The notes under the pieces: model-generated | What the model saw: the letters and a program-made list of their open reading frames with translations, nothing else | The model's database searches: none | What the model was told of the DNA's origin: nothing | Assembly: GCA_020444075.1 (NCBI GenBank) | Contig: JAHLLR010000026.1 | Coordinates: 1 to 62,041 of the forward strand | Length of the DNA stretch: 62,041 nt | Origin: Deltaproteobacteria bacterium | GTDB lineage: Bacteria; Desulfobacterota; Desulfobacteria; Desulfobacterales; Desulfosarcinaceae | Reading direction: 5' to 3' | Made by a program: the position numbers and the translations under genes | Shown: piece after piece, positions 61,023-62,041 of the stretch | Layout: every line of letters begins with the position of its first letter | Numbering within the stretch: the stretch's first letter is position 1

Positions 61023-62041
61023 TCAGGGCTTGGGATCAGCCATCATATCCTTGGGCGGCACGAACTGCCGCTGGTAGATCAGCGGCGGGAAGCCCGGATA
61101 GACCGTAACCCGTTGCGGCATGTCCTTTTCCAGGGTATCGAATATGGTACGATTGGGCAGGATAACGTTGTTGGCCGTGACGTAGCTTTCCCAGAGCGCG
61201 AGCATGGCCTTCACCTTGTCGGGATTCTGTGCGGCGAGATCGTTGCGCTCGGCGGGATCCTTGGCGAGATTGAACAGCTCCCAGTCGCTCTTGCCATACG
61301 GCTTGATCTGCCAGCGCAGCTTCCAGTCGCCCTGCCGCACTGCACGGTTGCCGAAGACCTCCCAGGCGAGGTAGTCCTGCTCGGTCCGCACCGAGTCGGC
61401 CTTGCCGGCGAGCATCGGGCCCCACGACTTGCCGATCAGCGGCGGCAGGTCAGGCTGGCTGGCCTTGGGATAGCTGGTGCCGGCGACTTCAAGCAGCGTC
61501 GGCATCAGATCGGCCACATGCATCAGCCCGTGGTTGATGCTGCCGGCGGGCCGCTTCACGCCCGGTCCGCTGACGATCAGCGCGTTGCGGATGCCGCCCT
61601 CGGCCATCCAGCCCTTGAACTGGCTGAAGGGCGTCATCGACACCTGGGCCCACATCGGGCCATAGCCGACCCAGGATTCCGGGTCGCCCCACGCCTTGGG
61701 ATGGGTCTGCGACCAGTTGATCGCCGCGTAGAGGTTGTCGCGCGAACCCGGGGAACCCGCGATCATCCCGAAAAGGTCGGTGCCCTCGGCGCCATTGTCG
61801 CCGAAGAAGATGAAGATGGTGTTCTCGTACTCGCCGATCTTCTTCAGGTGTTCGATGAGCCGGCCGATGTGGTGGTCCATGTTCTCCACCATGCCGGCGT
61901 AGAGTTCCATCTTCCTGCCGAGTATGTAGCGGCTTGCGGGGGCAAGCACGACCGGATCGGGCACAAACCACATCCGTTCAGCAAGCTCGGTGCCGGCCGG
62001 CATGATGCCCATCTCGACCTGCCGCTTCAGCCGCTCCTCCC
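61023..62041 (-). CDS. Arylsulfatase (type I sulfatase), C-terminal part, runs off the right edge
   Basis: The frame continues past ATG 62012 to the window edge without a stop, so the N-terminal part with the formylglycine Cys/Ser motif is not visible. Visible: ELAERMWFVPDP, YAGMVENMDHHIGRLIEHLKK, the metal-site IFIFFGDNGAEGTDLFG, FKGWMAEGGIRNALIVSGPGV with the second metal-binding region, HGLMHVADLMPTLLEVAG and WKLRWQIKPYGKSDWELFNLAKDPAER. It hydrolyses sulfate esters. A maturase is needed for the formylglycine, and an N-terminal maturase relic lies at 46.2 kb. Same strand as the envelope cluster. Confidence 0.92.
   Translation of the reverse strand, partial: EERLKRQVEMGIMPAGTELAERMWFVPDPVVLAPASRYILGRKMELYAGMVENMDHHIGRLIEHLKKIGEYENTIFIFFGDNGAEGTDLFGMIAGSPGSRDNLYAAINWSQTHPKAWGDPESWVGYGPMWAQVSMTPFSQFKGWMAEGGIRNALIVSGPGVKRPAGSINHGLMHVADLMPTLLEVAGTSYPKASQPDLPPLIGKSWGPMLAGKADSVRTEQDYLAWEVFGNRAVRQGDWKLRWQIKPYGKSDWELFNLAKDPAERNDLAAQNPDKVKAMLALWESYVTANNVILPNRTIFDTLEKDMPQRVTVYPGFPPLIYQRQFVPPKDMMADPKP

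Noticed and set aside
59858-61108. 416-aa plus-strand frame opposite the barrel protein
   Set aside because: Antisense shadow; it spans two genes and an intergenic region and has no domain.

Overview
The window looks like one piece of a chromosome from an anaerobic, Gram-negative bacterium. A sulfate-reducer-like Desulfobacterota (Desulfosarcina/Desulfococcus type) is the best guess. Pointers are the high-GC coding style, a TAXI-type TRAP transporter, an octahaem cytochrome, an anaerobic sulfatase-maturase remnant beside an arylsulfatase, many lipoproteins, and LexA directly behind an integron integrase. This assignment is inference; no rRNA, tRNA or CRISPR array was seen.

1-4.4 kb: a chromosomal integron remnant. 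Four attC-type sites (372-434, 1330-1454, 2993-3097, 4028-4099) separate four minus-strand gene cassettes: a partial AT-rich solute-binding protein, a DUF6602-like nuclease-fold protein, a PLP-dependent decarboxylase and an alpha/beta hydrolase. At the right end lies only the C-terminal third of the integrase IntI (plus strand). It joins attC directly, and its stop codon overlaps the start of an intact lexA.

4.4-24.3 kb: core and metabolic genes. These are a DUF2007 protein, an Mth938-like protein, and a trans-sulfuration PLP enzyme with a FabH-type ketosynthase and RlpA. A minus-strand dipeptide ABC operon follows (small HTH ORF, DppD, DppF, binding protein, DppB, DppC, M20 peptidase). Next come a PNPOx-like flavoprotein with a homocysteine methyltransferase, a binding protein coupled to a hybrid histidine kinase, a D-lactate dehydrogenase-type oxidase, a membrane protein, an HNH protein and DUF309.

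24.5-43.8 kb: VOC protein, a short Rho and YwbE; a tiny lysine-rich protein; a SLOG-like protein; nitroreductase and YchJ; a double CDP-alcohol phosphatidyltransferase; a LysM lytic transglycosylase; a phytochelatin-synthase-like peptidase behind a perfect 21-bp tandem duplication; an MBL-fold hydrolase; a MetE/UROD-like protein; an MFS permease; a TAXI-TRAP transporter; and a GT2 glycosyltransferase.

43.8-62 kb: almost entirely minus-strand envelope genes. First is a scarred zone (44.2-48.2 kb) with gene fragments: MscS-like, part of a lipoprotein gene, the N-terminus of a sulfatase maturase, and the C-terminus of a hydrolase. Intact versions of two of these lie 4-14 kb further on. Then come an octahaem cytochrome-TPR protein, a VWA/TSP3/OmpA lipoprotein, an alpha/beta-hydrolase lipoprotein, a DUF4105 protein, a Gly-Val repeat protein, DUF2092, DUF3313, another lipoprotein, a glycine-zipper protein, an outer-membrane transporter-like protein and a truncated arylsulfatase. 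I read this as one envelope-associated cluster, partly duplicated and decayed; its joint function is unknown.
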